Positions 1 to 8,787 of a DNA stretch of 64,000 nt are shown one piece after another. Source of the DNA: Nocardioides marinus (GTDB taxonomy: Bacteria > Pseudomonadota > Alphaproteobacteria > Rhodobacterales > Rhodobacteraceae); assembly GCA_019801415.1 (NCBI GenBank), contig JAHVJD010000006.1:186001-250000 (forward strand). Direction: 5' to 3'. Position 1 is the stretch's first letter, and each line of letters starts with the position of its first letter. The translations under genes and the position numbers were made by a program. Under the pieces are notes generated by a model that saw only the letters and a list, made by a program, of their open reading frames with translations, searched no databases and was not told the DNA's origin.

Positions 1-465
1 GCGCCCGGAGCTGTCCCGGAATTCGCGCCGGGTGAGCGCGAGCAGCTGGAAGCAGACATGCTCGCATGGCTCGGAAAGACGAAAATGCGTGCGCAGTGGG
101 ACGCATTGATCGGGGCAATGGACCCGCTTTGCTATGATCAATTCCTCCGCTTCATCGGCGACGAAGCTGAGCCGTTGCCATTTGACGGGCCAGAGGTTTC
201 CAGCCGCGAGCACACGTTCTGGGTTCTGATCGACAACGCGCTCGTGTTCCGTCAGTACCATTTGGAACGGCTGGATCTGCGGGTGGCGTCCTTTAGCGCG
301 GGCGACAGCCTCAGCCGCGGCCTCAACCTGGTAGACTGGCGGCGGTATTCGCCGCGGGCCAATCCGGCAACGGTCGTTCCTGGCACCAACCACCTGCATA
401 TCATTGGCGACCAGCTGTTCCATCGCCGGTTCAAGGAAGAATTGAACAAAGCGTTCGACGGCTGA
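1..465 (+). CDS. C-terminal fragment, probable siderophore NRPS thioesterase domain (5' end outside window)
   Basis: The frame is open from the first base, so the gene begins upstream of the window; the visible 154 residues end at TGA 463-465. The part near residues 95-154 resembles the end of an NRPS-type thioesterase domain: a DWRRY segment, then a PGTNHLHIIGD stretch that would carry the catalytic histidine of the Ser-Asp-His triad, then a terminal helix. Family knowledge: such domains release the finished peptide from the last carrier protein. Its position beside a siderophore permease and TonB receptor supports a role in siderophore biosynthesis. The GxSxG nucleophile must lie upstream and is not visible, so a stand-alone thioesterase or another alpha/beta hydrolase is possible. 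Confidence 0.6.
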   Translation, partial: APGAVPEFAPGEREQLEADMLAWLGKTKMRAQWDALIGAMDPLCYDQFLRFIGDEAEPLPFDGPEVSSREHTFWVLIDNALVFRQYHLERLDLRVASFSAGDSLSRGLNLVDWRRYSPRANPATVVPGTNHLHIIGDQLFHRRFKEELNKAFDG

Positions 466-483
466 CAGCCTTCGTCTGAAATT

Positions 484-513
484 GCCACGGGCCGGAAACT
501 TCCGGCCCGTGGC
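484..513. terminator. Hairpin between convergent genes, possible bidirectional terminator
   Basis: A perfect inverted repeat has arms 484-497 and 500-513 (GCCACGGGCCGGAA and its complement). It lies between the plus-strand NRPS end and the minus-strand binding-protein end. No clear T-run follows on either side, so rho-independent termination is plausible but not certain. Confidence 0.5.
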
Positions 514-540
514 GCGCCCCTGCGAAGTCAGAATACCGTA

Positions 541-1527
541 CTAAAGACCGGAAGTTTCCACGCCGGGTGCGGCTGAAGATGCCGGGTTCCCGTCCGCTGC
601 CGCACTTAGCGCCGGGCCAAGGCGGTCCAGCGCCCAAGGGATCGACAGCGGCGACTGGAAGCTCATCGCTCCCGTCAAAAGGCGGTCCGCCCAGACCGAC
701 CGGCCTTCGCGGGCGAGGCGCAGCGCCTGATAGGAGGGCAGCGCTTCGATCTGTTTCCGGGCGGGGGCGTCCACCAGCCAAAGGACCGCATCCAGATCAA
801 ACAGGTCTGCCCGCTCGAGGCTGACACTGAAGTTGCCGCCTGGTCCGGCCAGCTCTTCAAACTCAGGGGGCGTCTTGATGCCCAGCCGGGCAAGCAGCCG
901 GTTTGCTCCATCTGCAGGTCGGTAGCCGATGATCTGGCCGCCCGCGAAATGCGCCGCGGTGCCGCGCAGGCCGTCGAGTTCGGGATAGGCCTCGGCAGTT
1001 GCACTGATTTTCGCGTCGAGCTCTGCAATAGCCGTTTCCGCCGCCGCACCGCGCCCCGTGGCCTTGCCGATCAGCCGCAGCTCCTCTTCCCAAGGTGCGC
1101 CCCATGCGGGAAAGCCCTTGGGCGGCCCCACCACCGGCGCGATCTGTGACAGGATGCCATAGGTCCGCGCATCCATAGGTGCAAAGGTTGCGACAATCAG
1201 ATCGGGTTCCTGCGCCAGCACCCATTCGATGTCGATCTCGAAACCTCGCTGCACATCGGGTTCGGCACCCAGCGCCCTGCGGGCCGTTTCGGCCCAGGGC
1301 CAGGTCGCATAGGGATAGCCGCCAAACCACTCATGCACCCCGGTTGGGGCAATCCCCAACGCATAGAGGAAATCCTGCTCGTGATAGCCAACTGAGACGA
1401 TGCGCTGTGGTTCGGCAGGCACGACAGTTTCACCGAACTGGTGGGAAACGCGGACCGGGAAACCATCCGCCTGCAAAGTCGAGGCGGGGATCAGAAACGT
1501 CAGCAGAAACAATAACATTTGCCGCAT
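541..1527 (-). CDS. Iron-siderophore ABC transporter substrate-binding protein (FecB/FhuD-type)
   Basis: A 328-residue protein with an N-terminal signal peptide (about residues 1-20, hydrophobic core LLFLLTFLIP) and no lipobox cysteine, so probably soluble and periplasmic. The VVPAEPQRIVSVGYHEQDFLYALGI-like start and the EPDLIVATFAP segment are typical of the class III binding proteins for ferric siderophores, vitamin B12 and haem. It would deliver the chelate to the two permeases encoded divergently at 1.7-3.7 kb. The C-terminal 20 residues are Ala/Ser/Gly-rich and probably disordered. It is transcribed away from its permease genes, so the two halves of the transporter must be co-regulated from the 1528-1693 intergenic region. 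The ligand cannot be deduced from sequence. Confidence 0.85.
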   Translation of the reverse strand: MRQMLLFLLTFLIPASTLQADGFPVRVSHQFGETVVPAEPQRIVSVGYHEQDFLYALGIAPTGVHEWFGGYPYATWPWAETARRALGAEPDVQRGFEIDIEWVLAQEPDLIVATFAPMDARTYGILSQIAPVVGPPKGFPAWGAPWEEELRLIGKATGRGAAAETAIAELDAKISATAEAYPELDGLRGTAAHFAGGQIIGYRPADGANRLLARLGIKTPPEFEELAGPGGNFSVSLERADLFDLDAVLWLVDAPARKQIEALPSYQALRLAREGRSVWADRLLTGAMSFQSPLSIPWALDRLGPALSAAADGNPASSAAPGVETSGL

Positions 1528-1693
1528 GGCCTGCCTTTCAATTGAGAGAAGACCTGGCGGCGAGCTGGGCGTATTCCAAGATGCCTAAGCCCTGCCCGGC
1601 GCGGGGTCAAGACGTCGGCCCTTGACCCCTTGCACGGGTTGTTACAGTCAGGAGCAGCCAGCGCATCGCCAGCAGAGTTCCGATTCCCAGCTT

Positions 1694-2722
1694 ATGGCAA
1701 TGTGCATGCGCTTGCGATCTCTGCAACCTCTTGTGGTTTTCACCGCTCTGTCCGGCCTTTGCGCTGCAGCTTTTGCGGCGGCGCTGATGTTCGGCGCACG
1801 TGCTGTTCCGCCCGAAGCGACCTGGCAGGCGCTAATCGCCTTTGATCCGGCGGACCCGGCCCAAGGTATCATACGCGGGCTGCGGCTGCCGCGCGCGTTG
1901 ACCGGGCTTGCCTGCGGTGCAGCACTCGCCACCGCTGGGGTGATCATGCAGTCACTGACACGGAACCCACTGGCGGATCCTGGCCTGATGGGGGTGAACG
2001 CGGGGGCAGCGCTGGCCGTAGTTGCCGCCATCTGGATGTTCGGACCACAGGATATTGCCGCGCTGGCAGTCGCTGCCATGGCAGGTGCGGGGATCGCCGC
2101 CGCGGCGGTGTGGAAGCTCGCGGGCGGTCGGGAAATCTCGGCAAGCGGTGCGCTGTCTGTGCGTCTGCCACTGGCGGGCACTGCAATCAGCAGCCTCTGC
2201 CTGTCGCTGGTGGCCGCGGCGGTTCTGCTCAACACCGAAGCGCGTGAGCATTACCGCTTCTGGATGGTCGGCTCCTTGGGGCAGGCCAGTACCGACAGCT
2301 TGCTCACCTTGGCGCCGGTGGCCGTGGCTGGCATTCTGCTTGGCTTGGCCTGTGCCCGTGGCCTTGATGCGCTCGCTCTGGGCAGTGATCTGGCTTCCGG
2401 GCTTGGCGCGCGGCCCGGTCTTATCGCCGGTGCGGCGCTGACCACAGTTACCGTGCTGTCCGGCACTGCGGTCGCGCTTGCCGGACCGCTGGGATTTGTT
2501 GGATTGATCATCCCGCACGCCGCGCGTGCTGTCGGCGGAACGCGGATGAGCCTAACTCTGCTTGCTGCCTTGCCGCTGGGTGCCGCGATGGTGCTGATCT
2601 GCGACACCATCGCCCGCGTCGCTGCGCGGCCGTCAGATATCGCCTTGGGCGCGGTGCTAGCCCTGATCGGCGGCCCCGCCTTCATGTTTCTGCTGTCCCG
2701 CGTGCTGGGGCCTGCCCGATGA
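1694..2722 (+). CDS. Iron-siderophore ABC transporter permease 1 (FecCD family)
   Basis: An integral membrane protein of about 342 residues rich in Leu/Ala/Gly helices. The RGLRLPRALTGLACGAALATAGVIMQ and RNPLADPGLMGVNAGAA segments are hallmarks of the FecCD/BtuC permease family, as is the late PLGFVGLIIPHAAR motif, which forms the coupling helix contacting the ATPase. The frame is open from a TTG at 1622, but the residues before 1694 are hydrophilic and unlike the family, so an ATG among 1694, 1700 and 1706 is preferred; no convincing ribosome-binding site separates them. The stop overlaps the start of the next permease (ATGA at 2719), implying translational coupling and a heterodimeric channel. 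Confidence 0.88.
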   Translation: MAMCMRLRSLQPLVVFTALSGLCAAAFAAALMFGARAVPPEATWQALIAFDPADPAQGIIRGLRLPRALTGLACGAALATAGVIMQSLTRNPLADPGLMGVNAGAALAVVAAIWMFGPQDIAALAVAAMAGAGIAAAAVWKLAGGREISASGALSVRLPLAGTAISSLCLSLVAAAVLLNTEAREHYRFWMVGSLGQASTDSLLTLAPVAVAGILLGLACARGLDALALGSDLASGLGARPGLIAGAALTTVTVLSGTAVALAGPLGFVGLIIPHAARAVGGTRMSLTLLAALPLGAAMVLICDTIARVAARPSDIALGAVLALIGGPAFMFLLSRVLGPAR

Positions 2723-3675
2723 GAGCGGCTGTGCTGTTCGTTGCTTTCCTTGTACTCACCGGGCTGTCGCTTGCTGCGGGGCGCAACTGGCTGACACCGA
2801 TTGCCTTGTGGCAGGGTCTGGCGGCAGGCCCCGCGGAGGACTTCCTGATCTGGGGGCTGCGTCTGCCGCGAGTGATCTGCGCGCTGACGGTCGGGGCCGG
2901 GCTTGGGCTGTCCGGGGCAGTGTTCCAGTCACTGTTGCGCAACCCATTGGCCTCCCCGGATGTCATCGGCATTACCCAGGGCGCCGCTTTCGGCGCGGTG
3001 GCCAGCCTGCTGGCGGGAGGGGCGGCAATGGCGGGCGCTTGGGGCGGAGGGCTGCTGGCCATGTGCATGATATTCGGCCTTTCGCTCACACGGCAGCAAG
3101 GGATCGAGCCGCGGCGTATGGTGCTGTATGGCATTGCCACCGGGATCACCGCTTCGGCCGGGCTGAATATTCTGATTACCCGAGCGGGCGATGCGGCTGC
3201 CGGTCAGGCGATGGCGTGGCTGGCCGGCTCGCTCAACGGGCGCGGCTGGCCGGATGCTGCAATCGCTTTTGCGCTGTTTCTGCCAATCGGGGTAGGATTG
3301 ACGGCCGCGAGCCGGGTGCTGGACCGTATCGAACTTGGCGATGACCTGGCCCGGGCCCTGGGCACCCGGCTTGCGCTCTGGCGGCCGCTCCTGATCCTGG
3401 CTGCGGCATTTCTGGCGGCAGGCATGGTGGCCGTGGCCGGGCCTTTGGCATTTGTCGCCTTCGCGGCCGGACCAATAGCCCGCGGCCTGGGCAGGGGTGG
3501 ACCCAACCTGCCCGGAGCGGCATTTGCTGGGGCGATGCTGGTTCTGCTGGCCGACCTCGCGGCGCGGGTGCTGGCACCCTCGGCCTTGCTGCCCGCGGGT
3601 CTTTACACCGCTGTGCTGGGCGCGCCCTGGCTCATCTGGGTGGTGACCCGCCGCATCAGCCACGGACAGCTTTAG
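2719..3675 (+). CDS. Iron-siderophore ABC transporter permease 2 (FecCD family)
   Basis: A 318-residue multi-helix permease, paralogous to the preceding gene. It shows the same family blocks: RLPRVICALTVGAGLGLSGAVFQ near residue 50, RNPLASPDVIGITQGAA, and PLAFVAFAAGPIAR near residue 240. It starts inside the stop codon of permease 1 and is followed after 8 bases by the ATPase gene, so permease 1, permease 2 and ATPase form one operon. The two different permeases probably pair in the inner membrane. Confidence 0.88.
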   Translation: MRAAVLFVAFLVLTGLSLAAGRNWLTPIALWQGLAAGPAEDFLIWGLRLPRVICALTVGAGLGLSGAVFQSLLRNPLASPDVIGITQGAAFGAVASLLAGGAAMAGAWGGGLLAMCMIFGLSLTRQQGIEPRRMVLYGIATGITASAGLNILITRAGDAAAGQAMAWLAGSLNGRGWPDAAIAFALFLPIGVGLTAASRVLDRIELGDDLARALGTRLALWRPLLILAAAFLAAGMVAVAGPLAFVAFAAGPIARGLGRGGPNLPGAAFAGAMLVLLADLAARVLAPSALLPAGLYTAVLGAPWLIWVVTRRISHGQL

Positions 3676-3683
3676 GAGATGAT

Positions 3684-4454
3684 ATGAGCGTTTCCATCGA
3701 GAATCTAAAAGTGTCGCTTGGCGGCAGGTCAATTCTGAAAGGACTTTCGCTCGACTTGCCAGGAGGGGAGGTCAGCGGGCTGATCGGTCCCAACGGCTGT
3801 GGTAAAACCACCCTGCTGCGCAGCATCGCCGGGTTGCTGCCGCTGCAGGGCGGCAGCATCTCCTGGCGGCACCGTCAGGTTGCACAAATGAAAGCCGGAG
3901 AGCGCGCCCGGCAGATCGCCATCCTTCCCCAGTCCGCCCAGGCGCCCGAGGGTATGAAGGTGGCGGACCTTGTTGCCCGCGGCCGCAGCCCGCACCTGCG
4001 TCCGTTCCGCCCCATGTCCAGGGCCGACCGCGATGCGGTGCAGCGTGCATTGGCGGATGTCGGGTTGGAGCACCTTGGCGATAGGCCGGTTGCTGCCCTG
4101 TCTGGCGGACAGAGACAGCGGGCGTGGATTGCCATGGTGCTGGCGCAGGACACGCCCCTGGTGCTGCTGGACGAGCCAACCACCTTCCTCGACCTGCCGC
4201 ATCAGGTGGACATTTTGCGGCTGGCGCGCAGGCTGAGCACGGAGCACGGCAAAACTGTCGTGATGGTCCTGCACGATCTGAATTTCGCGGCCCGGTTCTG
4301 CGACCGTATCGCCGCCTTGAAAGAAGGCCAGCTCGTTGCTGAGGGCGCCCCGGAGACAGTGCTGACGCAACAAACGATCGGGCAGATGTTTGGCATGACC
4401 TGTCGGATCCTGTCCGATCCACGACACAACACGCCTTTTGTCCTGCCTGACTGA
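3684..4454 (+). CDS. Iron-siderophore ABC transporter ATP-binding protein (FecE/FhuC-type)
   Basis: A 256-residue nucleotide-binding subunit. Walker A GPNGCGKTT lies at residues 35-43, the ABC signature LSGGQRQR near residue 140, Walker B LVLLDEP near residue 160 and the switch histidine in VLHDLN. The FDLPHQ-like segment after Walker B (TFLDLPHQVDIL) is typical of the siderophore/haem/B12 uptake ATPases. It would energise the two upstream permeases. An AGGAG-like site precedes the ATG (TTTAGGAGATGAT). It is the last gene before a strong rho-independent terminator. Confidence 0.9.
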   Translation: MSVSIENLKVSLGGRSILKGLSLDLPGGEVSGLIGPNGCGKTTLLRSIAGLLPLQGGSISWRHRQVAQMKAGERARQIAILPQSAQAPEGMKVADLVARGRSPHLRPFRPMSRADRDAVQRALADVGLEHLGDRPVAALSGGQRQRAWIAMVLAQDTPLVLLDEPTTFLDLPHQVDILRLARRLSTEHGKTVVMVLHDLNFAARFCDRIAALKEGQLVAEGAPETVLTQQTIGQMFGMTCRILSDPRHNTPFVLPD

Positions 4455-4493
4455 CCTTGGCACCGCAATCACCACCGCAGTGCCAGCAAGCTC

Positions 4494-4526
4494 AGGCGGC
4501 GCAGAATAGCTCTGCGCCGCCTTTTT
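4494..4526 (+). terminator. Rho-independent terminator of the siderophore permease operon
   Basis: A perfect 12-bp stem (AGGCGGCGCAGA, 4494-4505, and its complement 4511-4522) with a 5-base loop is followed by TTTTT on the plus strand. It lies 40 bases past the ATPase stop. The convergent receptor gene ends just beyond it; on the minus strand there is no T-run. Confidence 0.85.
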
Positions 4527-4529
4527 GCT

Positions 4530-6677
4530 TTAGAAGGTTTTACCGACCGTGAGGGACACGCTGCGGCCGTCGCCCTTGGAGCAGCCATAGCTGTCATAGC
4601 AGATGCTATAGTAGTCACGGTCGAACAGGTTGGAGACACGAAGGTTCACCTCCATCTCTTCCCATTCGTAGCGCAGCGCCAGATCGGCAAGGGTATACGA
4701 CGGCGTTACCCGATTGTTGGCCTGTGTGGCGAAGGCTTCGTCAACATACCGGAGGCCGCCGCCGACGCTGAGACCTGGCACAACGTCGGAAGCATCATAG
4801 TCCAGCCACAGCGACAGCTGATGCGGCGGCGCCATTGCATTGTCGTTACCGGTCAGACCGGGAACCAGAGATTTTGTGATCTCTGTATCCAGATAGGTAT
4901 AGCCGAATACGCCTTGCAAGTTGCCTGTCAGTTGGCCGCGGGCCTCCAGCTCCAGCCCGCGCGAACGGATTTCTCCGGCTTGGGTAAAGCTACTCCAAGT
5001 CGGATCGTTGCGATCGTAGTCTTTCACGTTGGTTTTGCGCAGGTCGAAGATGGCGGCACTCAGCAGGTAGCTGCCGTGATCTGGCACATACCGCAGGCCC
5101 GCTTCCCATTGCTTGCTTTCCGACGGATCCAGCGGGGATCCGCTGATAGTATTGCCGAAGTTCTGGATAAAGCCCTCAGTATAACTGAGATAGGGAGTCA
5201 GGCCATTGGCCATCTCATAGGTGATCCCAAGCATGCCAGTGGTGGCAGCGTTTTTTTGGGACTGCGCGGTGGTGGCCTGCAGGTTGTCGATCTGGTTTTC
5301 AAACCAGCTGCGACGCAGGCCCGCGGTGATGGAAACACCGTTGGCGAATTTGAAGTGGTCCTGCAGGTAGATGCCCTTTTCGGTGTATTCTTCCCTTTTA
5401 TGGTCGGCCAGCGGCGGGTAGGTGACATCGAAATCGAACACCGGATTGGCAAAGCCGACGGAATAAGCGCCATAGGCCAGGTACTGCCGGTACTCTGTTG
5501 AGCGGCGCTGGTAATCTACGCCTAAGATCAGGCTGTTGCTGCTTGTATTCCACTCCAGGTAGTTGTCAAAACCGATGTTATAGGCCTCTTCGGTATTCAC
5601 CTGTGCAGTATAGGCCATGTCCCCGGTCGTGAAATCCGTCGAAGCCAGATACAGGTGCCTGTAATCGATCTTTTCGCGGGCATAGCGGGCTTTCTGGTTG
5701 AAGGTCAGGCCATTTCCGAAGCGGTGCGAGAATTCCCAACCGAAGGAGCCACTGTCGCTTTTGTAGGAGTTGAACGGGGACTGGCGCTTGTAGAAATCGT
5801 CCGGCAGGCTGCCAAGCGCGGCGTCATATTCCACTCCGGCCTGCGGCACCCATTGCAGTGGCGTACGCTCGTCCTGTTGCAGATGCATCAGGACGGTCAG
5901 GCTGGTATCATCCGTCGGCGCCCAGGTTAGGCTGCCCGCCAGCAGGTTGCGGTCGTTGTGGGAGTTGTCCAGCGCGGTCTCACCGTTCCGCACCAGCGCC
6001 GTCAACCGCCCGGATAAGGTGCCCTGCGCATTCAGAACGCGGGAGACGTCCACGCCCGCTTCGGCAGTGCCAAAGCTGCCGTAGCCGACATAGGCCGAGC
6101 CTTCGTTGGCAAAGCTGGGGCGTTTGGTCACCATATCGACCATCCCACCCGCATCATTGGAGCCGTAAAGCACCCCGGCGGGGCCGCGCAGCACGTCGAT
6201 CCGTTCCAGCATATACGGGTCGATCTTGAAGCTCGCAAAACCGTGCGATTTGTTCGGCAAGCCGTCGCGGTAGAGCGCGGCGGTTCCCATGTCGAAGCCG
6301 CGGATCGAGAATTGGTCATAGCGGTCGTCAGAACCCCAAGTCGACGGGTTGATACCGGGGGTGAACTTGATGGCATCCTCAACCTGCGTTGGGTTGCGCC
6401 TTTCCAGCTCGGTTGAAGTGACCACGGAAACCGATTGCGGCACTTCGCTCAGCGGCACGCCGGATTTGATGCCGGTTTCCGTTGCCGGAGCCTGGTAGCC
6501 CTCGACGGCGCCTGCATACTGCAATTTGTCGCGAACAATAATCGGGGCCAATTCGATTGATTGCTCGTCTGCGCTCGCTGAAACGGCTGCGAGGGAGCAG
6601 GCACCCAGAACTGTGCCGCACAGCAAACTGCGGCTGGAACGCTGCCGGAGTGGGGCCGGCGCAAATTTGATAGTCAT
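4530..6677 (-). CDS. TonB-dependent siderophore receptor (FhuA/FpvA-type outer-membrane protein)
   Basis: About 715 residues: signal peptide (residues 1 to about 37, ending ASA), a TonB-box-like ELAPIIV segment, a plug domain (PLSEVPQSVSVVTS, then a VEDAIKFTPGI block, IRGFDMG, RIDVLRGPAGVLYG), and a 22-strand barrel ending in an aromatic residue (VGKTF), as required for barrel assembly. The plug motifs are those of receptors for ferric hydroxamate and mixed-type siderophores. A GTG immediately precedes the chosen ATG at 6677; either could be used. It faces the permease operon across the terminator at 4494. The ferric siderophore is probably the product of the truncated NRPS at the left edge, an inference from proximity. 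Confidence 0.92.
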   Translation of the reverse strand: MTIKFAPAPLRQRSSRSLLCGTVLGACSLAAVSASADEQSIELAPIIVRDKLQYAGAVEGYQAPATETGIKSGVPLSEVPQSVSVVTSTELERRNPTQVEDAIKFTPGINPSTWGSDDRYDQFSIRGFDMGTAALYRDGLPNKSHGFASFKIDPYMLERIDVLRGPAGVLYGSNDAGGMVDMVTKRPSFANEGSAYVGYGSFGTAEAGVDVSRVLNAQGTLSGRLTALVRNGETALDNSHNDRNLLAGSLTWAPTDDTSLTVLMHLQQDERTPLQWVPQAGVEYDAALGSLPDDFYKRQSPFNSYKSDSGSFGWEFSHRFGNGLTFNQKARYAREKIDYRHLYLASTDFTTGDMAYTAQVNTEEAYNIGFDNYLEWNTSSNSLILGVDYQRRSTEYRQYLAYGAYSVGFANPVFDFDVTYPPLADHKREEYTEKGIYLQDHFKFANGVSITAGLRRSWFENQIDNLQATTAQSQKNAATTGMLGITYEMANGLTPYLSYTEGFIQNFGNTISGSPLDPSESKQWEAGLRYVPDHGSYLLSAAIFDLRKTNVKDYDRNDPTWSSFTQAGEIRSRGLELEARGQLTGNLQGVFGYTYLDTEITKSLVPGLTGNDNAMAPPHQLSLWLDYDASDVVPGLSVGGGLRYVDEAFATQANNRVTPSYTLADLALRYEWEEMEVNLRVSNLFDRDYYSICYDSYGCSKGDGRSVSLTVGKTF

Positions 6678-7233
6678 CACTGTATCCCAGACTGTGAACC
6701 GCGCTTCCGGCGCGGTTTCGGTTGATCACTGCAGCCCGCATGGACGTGCGGCTGTTCACCTGGGAAACGCCTGGGTTGTGGCAAAATACACAGCGATCAA
6801 CGGCTGTCAATCACGGCAGCCTGGTCAAAATGCGGCTCCTCTACGCGGGTTTTGCAGGCTGCCAGCGTCGGTGAACATCTGCCCTGCAGGGGACTGGTAA
6901 ATGGTGCAAAAATGGGGCGTGACACAGGCTGGTCGGCCCCGACTGCACGCAAGTCGTTCAGCGAGATTTGTACATTAATCAATTTCGGCGCGATCAGGCG
7001 ACCGGCTGGCCATTGGCATCAATGGAACGCGCTACAGGGTCCGCCGTGCGGACGGACAGCTGACCTTTCCGGGGTGGGACATGGTTGGCTTCCTGCCCGT
7101 CAGACATGGTGGTGCATGTCTTATGCTCCTGCAATGTCCGAAGGGTGATTATGTCGACTTGCAGAACTATCTATTGAATTCACTGAACAAGTAGGCGATT
7201 CAGGAGGCCATAACTCGGATTTTGAGTATAAAC
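6678..7233. other. Intergenic region between receptor and LysR gene, with an open frame lacking a normal start
   Basis: No recognised gene lies in these 556 bases. A plus-strand frame from 6979 to TAG 7192-7194 reads about 71 protein-like residues (for example LAIGINGTRYRVRRADGQL and a C-terminal LQNYLLNSLNK) but has no ATG before 7060 and an in-frame TAA at 6976. It may be the tail of a decayed gene. The rest presumably carries the divergent promoters of the receptor and the LysR gene. Confidence 0.35.
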
Positions 7234-8154
7234 ATGGACACGGATGCGCTTCGCCTGTTTGTGCTGGCGGCGGAAAAACTGAACATCAGCGCCGCCGGGC
7301 GGCAGCTTGGCCTTGCTCCCGCGGTGGCCGGGGCGCGGCTGGCCAAGTTGGAAAACACGTTAGGGGCGGATCTGCTGCATCGCAGTACCCGGAAAGTGTC
7401 GCTGTCCCTGGAGGGTGCCGAGTTCCTGCCCTATGCGCGTGAGATCTTGGCGCAGGAAGACGCTGCACGGGCCGCGCTGGGGCAGGGTAAAACGCGCCCA
7501 AGCGGCGTCCTGCGTTTCACCGCGCCGAGCACCTTTGCCCAGCTTTATGTTGCGCCATTGCTGCCGGATTTCCTGCAGGAGTTCCCCGAGATGACGCTGG
7601 ACCTGCGCCTGTCGGACAGCATCTTTGACCTGATCGAAGGTAGTTTCGATCTGGCCATACGCAATTCACCGTTGGCCGACACCAGTCTCAAAGGGCGCAA
7701 GCTGGCTGATGACCGGCGGGTGCTGTGCGCATCGCCGGACTATCTCGCCCGGAACGGCACGCCAGCACATCCAGATGATCTGACCGGGCATCAGCTGATC
7801 GCGTTCAAGCACCAATCCGCACGCCCCCTGACAGGGCCGGACGGGGCCGTCGGAGAGTTTGATCCGCGTCGGTCCCAAAGTCGGCTGATCCTCGACGACG
7901 GGCTGACCCAGAAACTTGCAACCGTGGCGGGGGCGGGAATTTCGATCAACTCGCTGTGGAGCGTGCACCAGGACTTGCAGTCCGGTACGTTGGTGCAGGT
8001 GCTGCCGGGCTATGAGGTCGCTGACAAATCCGTGCTGTGGCTGGTCTATCCCAAGGCCAACGTGCTGTCGCCAAAGGTGCGAGCCTTCATGGATTTCCTG
8101 ATCGATCGGATTGGCAAGGCGCCAGCCTGGGAGACGCCTGCCGACACGGCTTGA
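7234..8154 (+). CDS. LysR-family transcriptional regulator
   Basis: About 306 residues. The N-terminal winged helix-turn-helix (residues 1-60: LRLFVLAAEKLNISAAGRQL, then AGARLAKLENTLGADLLHR) is followed by a periplasmic-binding-like effector domain with the FDLAIR motif. A TTG four codons upstream (7222) is an alternative start and sits 14 bases after an AGGAGG at 7202; the ATG at 7234 fits family alignments better. It is divergent from the siderophore receptor and upstream, on the same strand, of the SLC13 permease but separated from it by more than 600 bases, so its target is unclear. Confidence 0.88.
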   Translation: MDTDALRLFVLAAEKLNISAAGRQLGLAPAVAGARLAKLENTLGADLLHRSTRKVSLSLEGAEFLPYAREILAQEDAARAALGQGKTRPSGVLRFTAPSTFAQLYVAPLLPDFLQEFPEMTLDLRLSDSIFDLIEGSFDLAIRNSPLADTSLKGRKLADDRRVLCASPDYLARNGTPAHPDDLTGHQLIAFKHQSARPLTGPDGAVGEFDPRRSQSRLILDDGLTQKLATVAGAGISINSLWSVHQDLQSGTLVQVLPGYEVADKSVLWLVYPKANVLSPKVRAFMDFLIDRIGKAPAWETPADTA

Positions 8155-8787
8155 AGTGAAGAGGGGCCGTCGCGAGGCGCGATTTGTCCGGGGGGGCGTC
8201 TGGTCAAGCTTCTGGCCACGCCCATCTTGGGACGGATCTTGTTGAACGGCTGCAACAAGTTTCCAGCGGTAGACTTCGAGCGGCAAGGCGGCGTCGCGGA
8301 CCACAGGTACACGAAGGTTGATGTTTATGGTGGCGATTACCCTTCCACGCCACGCGGGACATTCCGCATGTTGAAAAGTGTTGCGGGTGCGATGATCAAC
8401 AGTGGCGTCACCGTCAGGACTGCTGGTCGACATTACGTGACTATCCTGCCTCAGCGCTCTTGGGTCTTACGAGCTCAGGGCATCGCAGCGAGACACGGCT
8501 ATCGTGAACAAGACCCGCTTAGCGTGCTGACGAAGGGGGCGCGGGCCTTATCGCGAATTCAAACGGGTGGTGATCGTGCGACCCATTCAATTCGCAAAAC
8601 TCATGCGGTTGAGAACGCAGGGACAACACTGACCGCATTGGGAATGGAAAAAGCCTATTCTCGGGCGCTTTGTTCGGTGGCATAGTCAGCCGTCACAGAT
8701 GGGGGCAGCAGCCACGAAAACCTGTACGCCATCTGGGCCTTGTCGTCGTCGTCCCGCATCGCGGGGCGTTTCTTCCAGGTGTAGTCA
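8155..8787. other. Non-coding or decayed stretch between LysR and SLC13 genes
   Basis: These 633 bases hold no gene I can support. An open frame on the plus strand (8227-8685) and one on the minus strand (8433 leftwards) have compositions unlike known families and lower apparent coding bias than neighbours. The stretch could be a decayed gene or insertion-sequence remnant, but no terminal repeats or transposase motifs were recognised. It should contain the SLC13 promoter. Confidence 0.35.
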
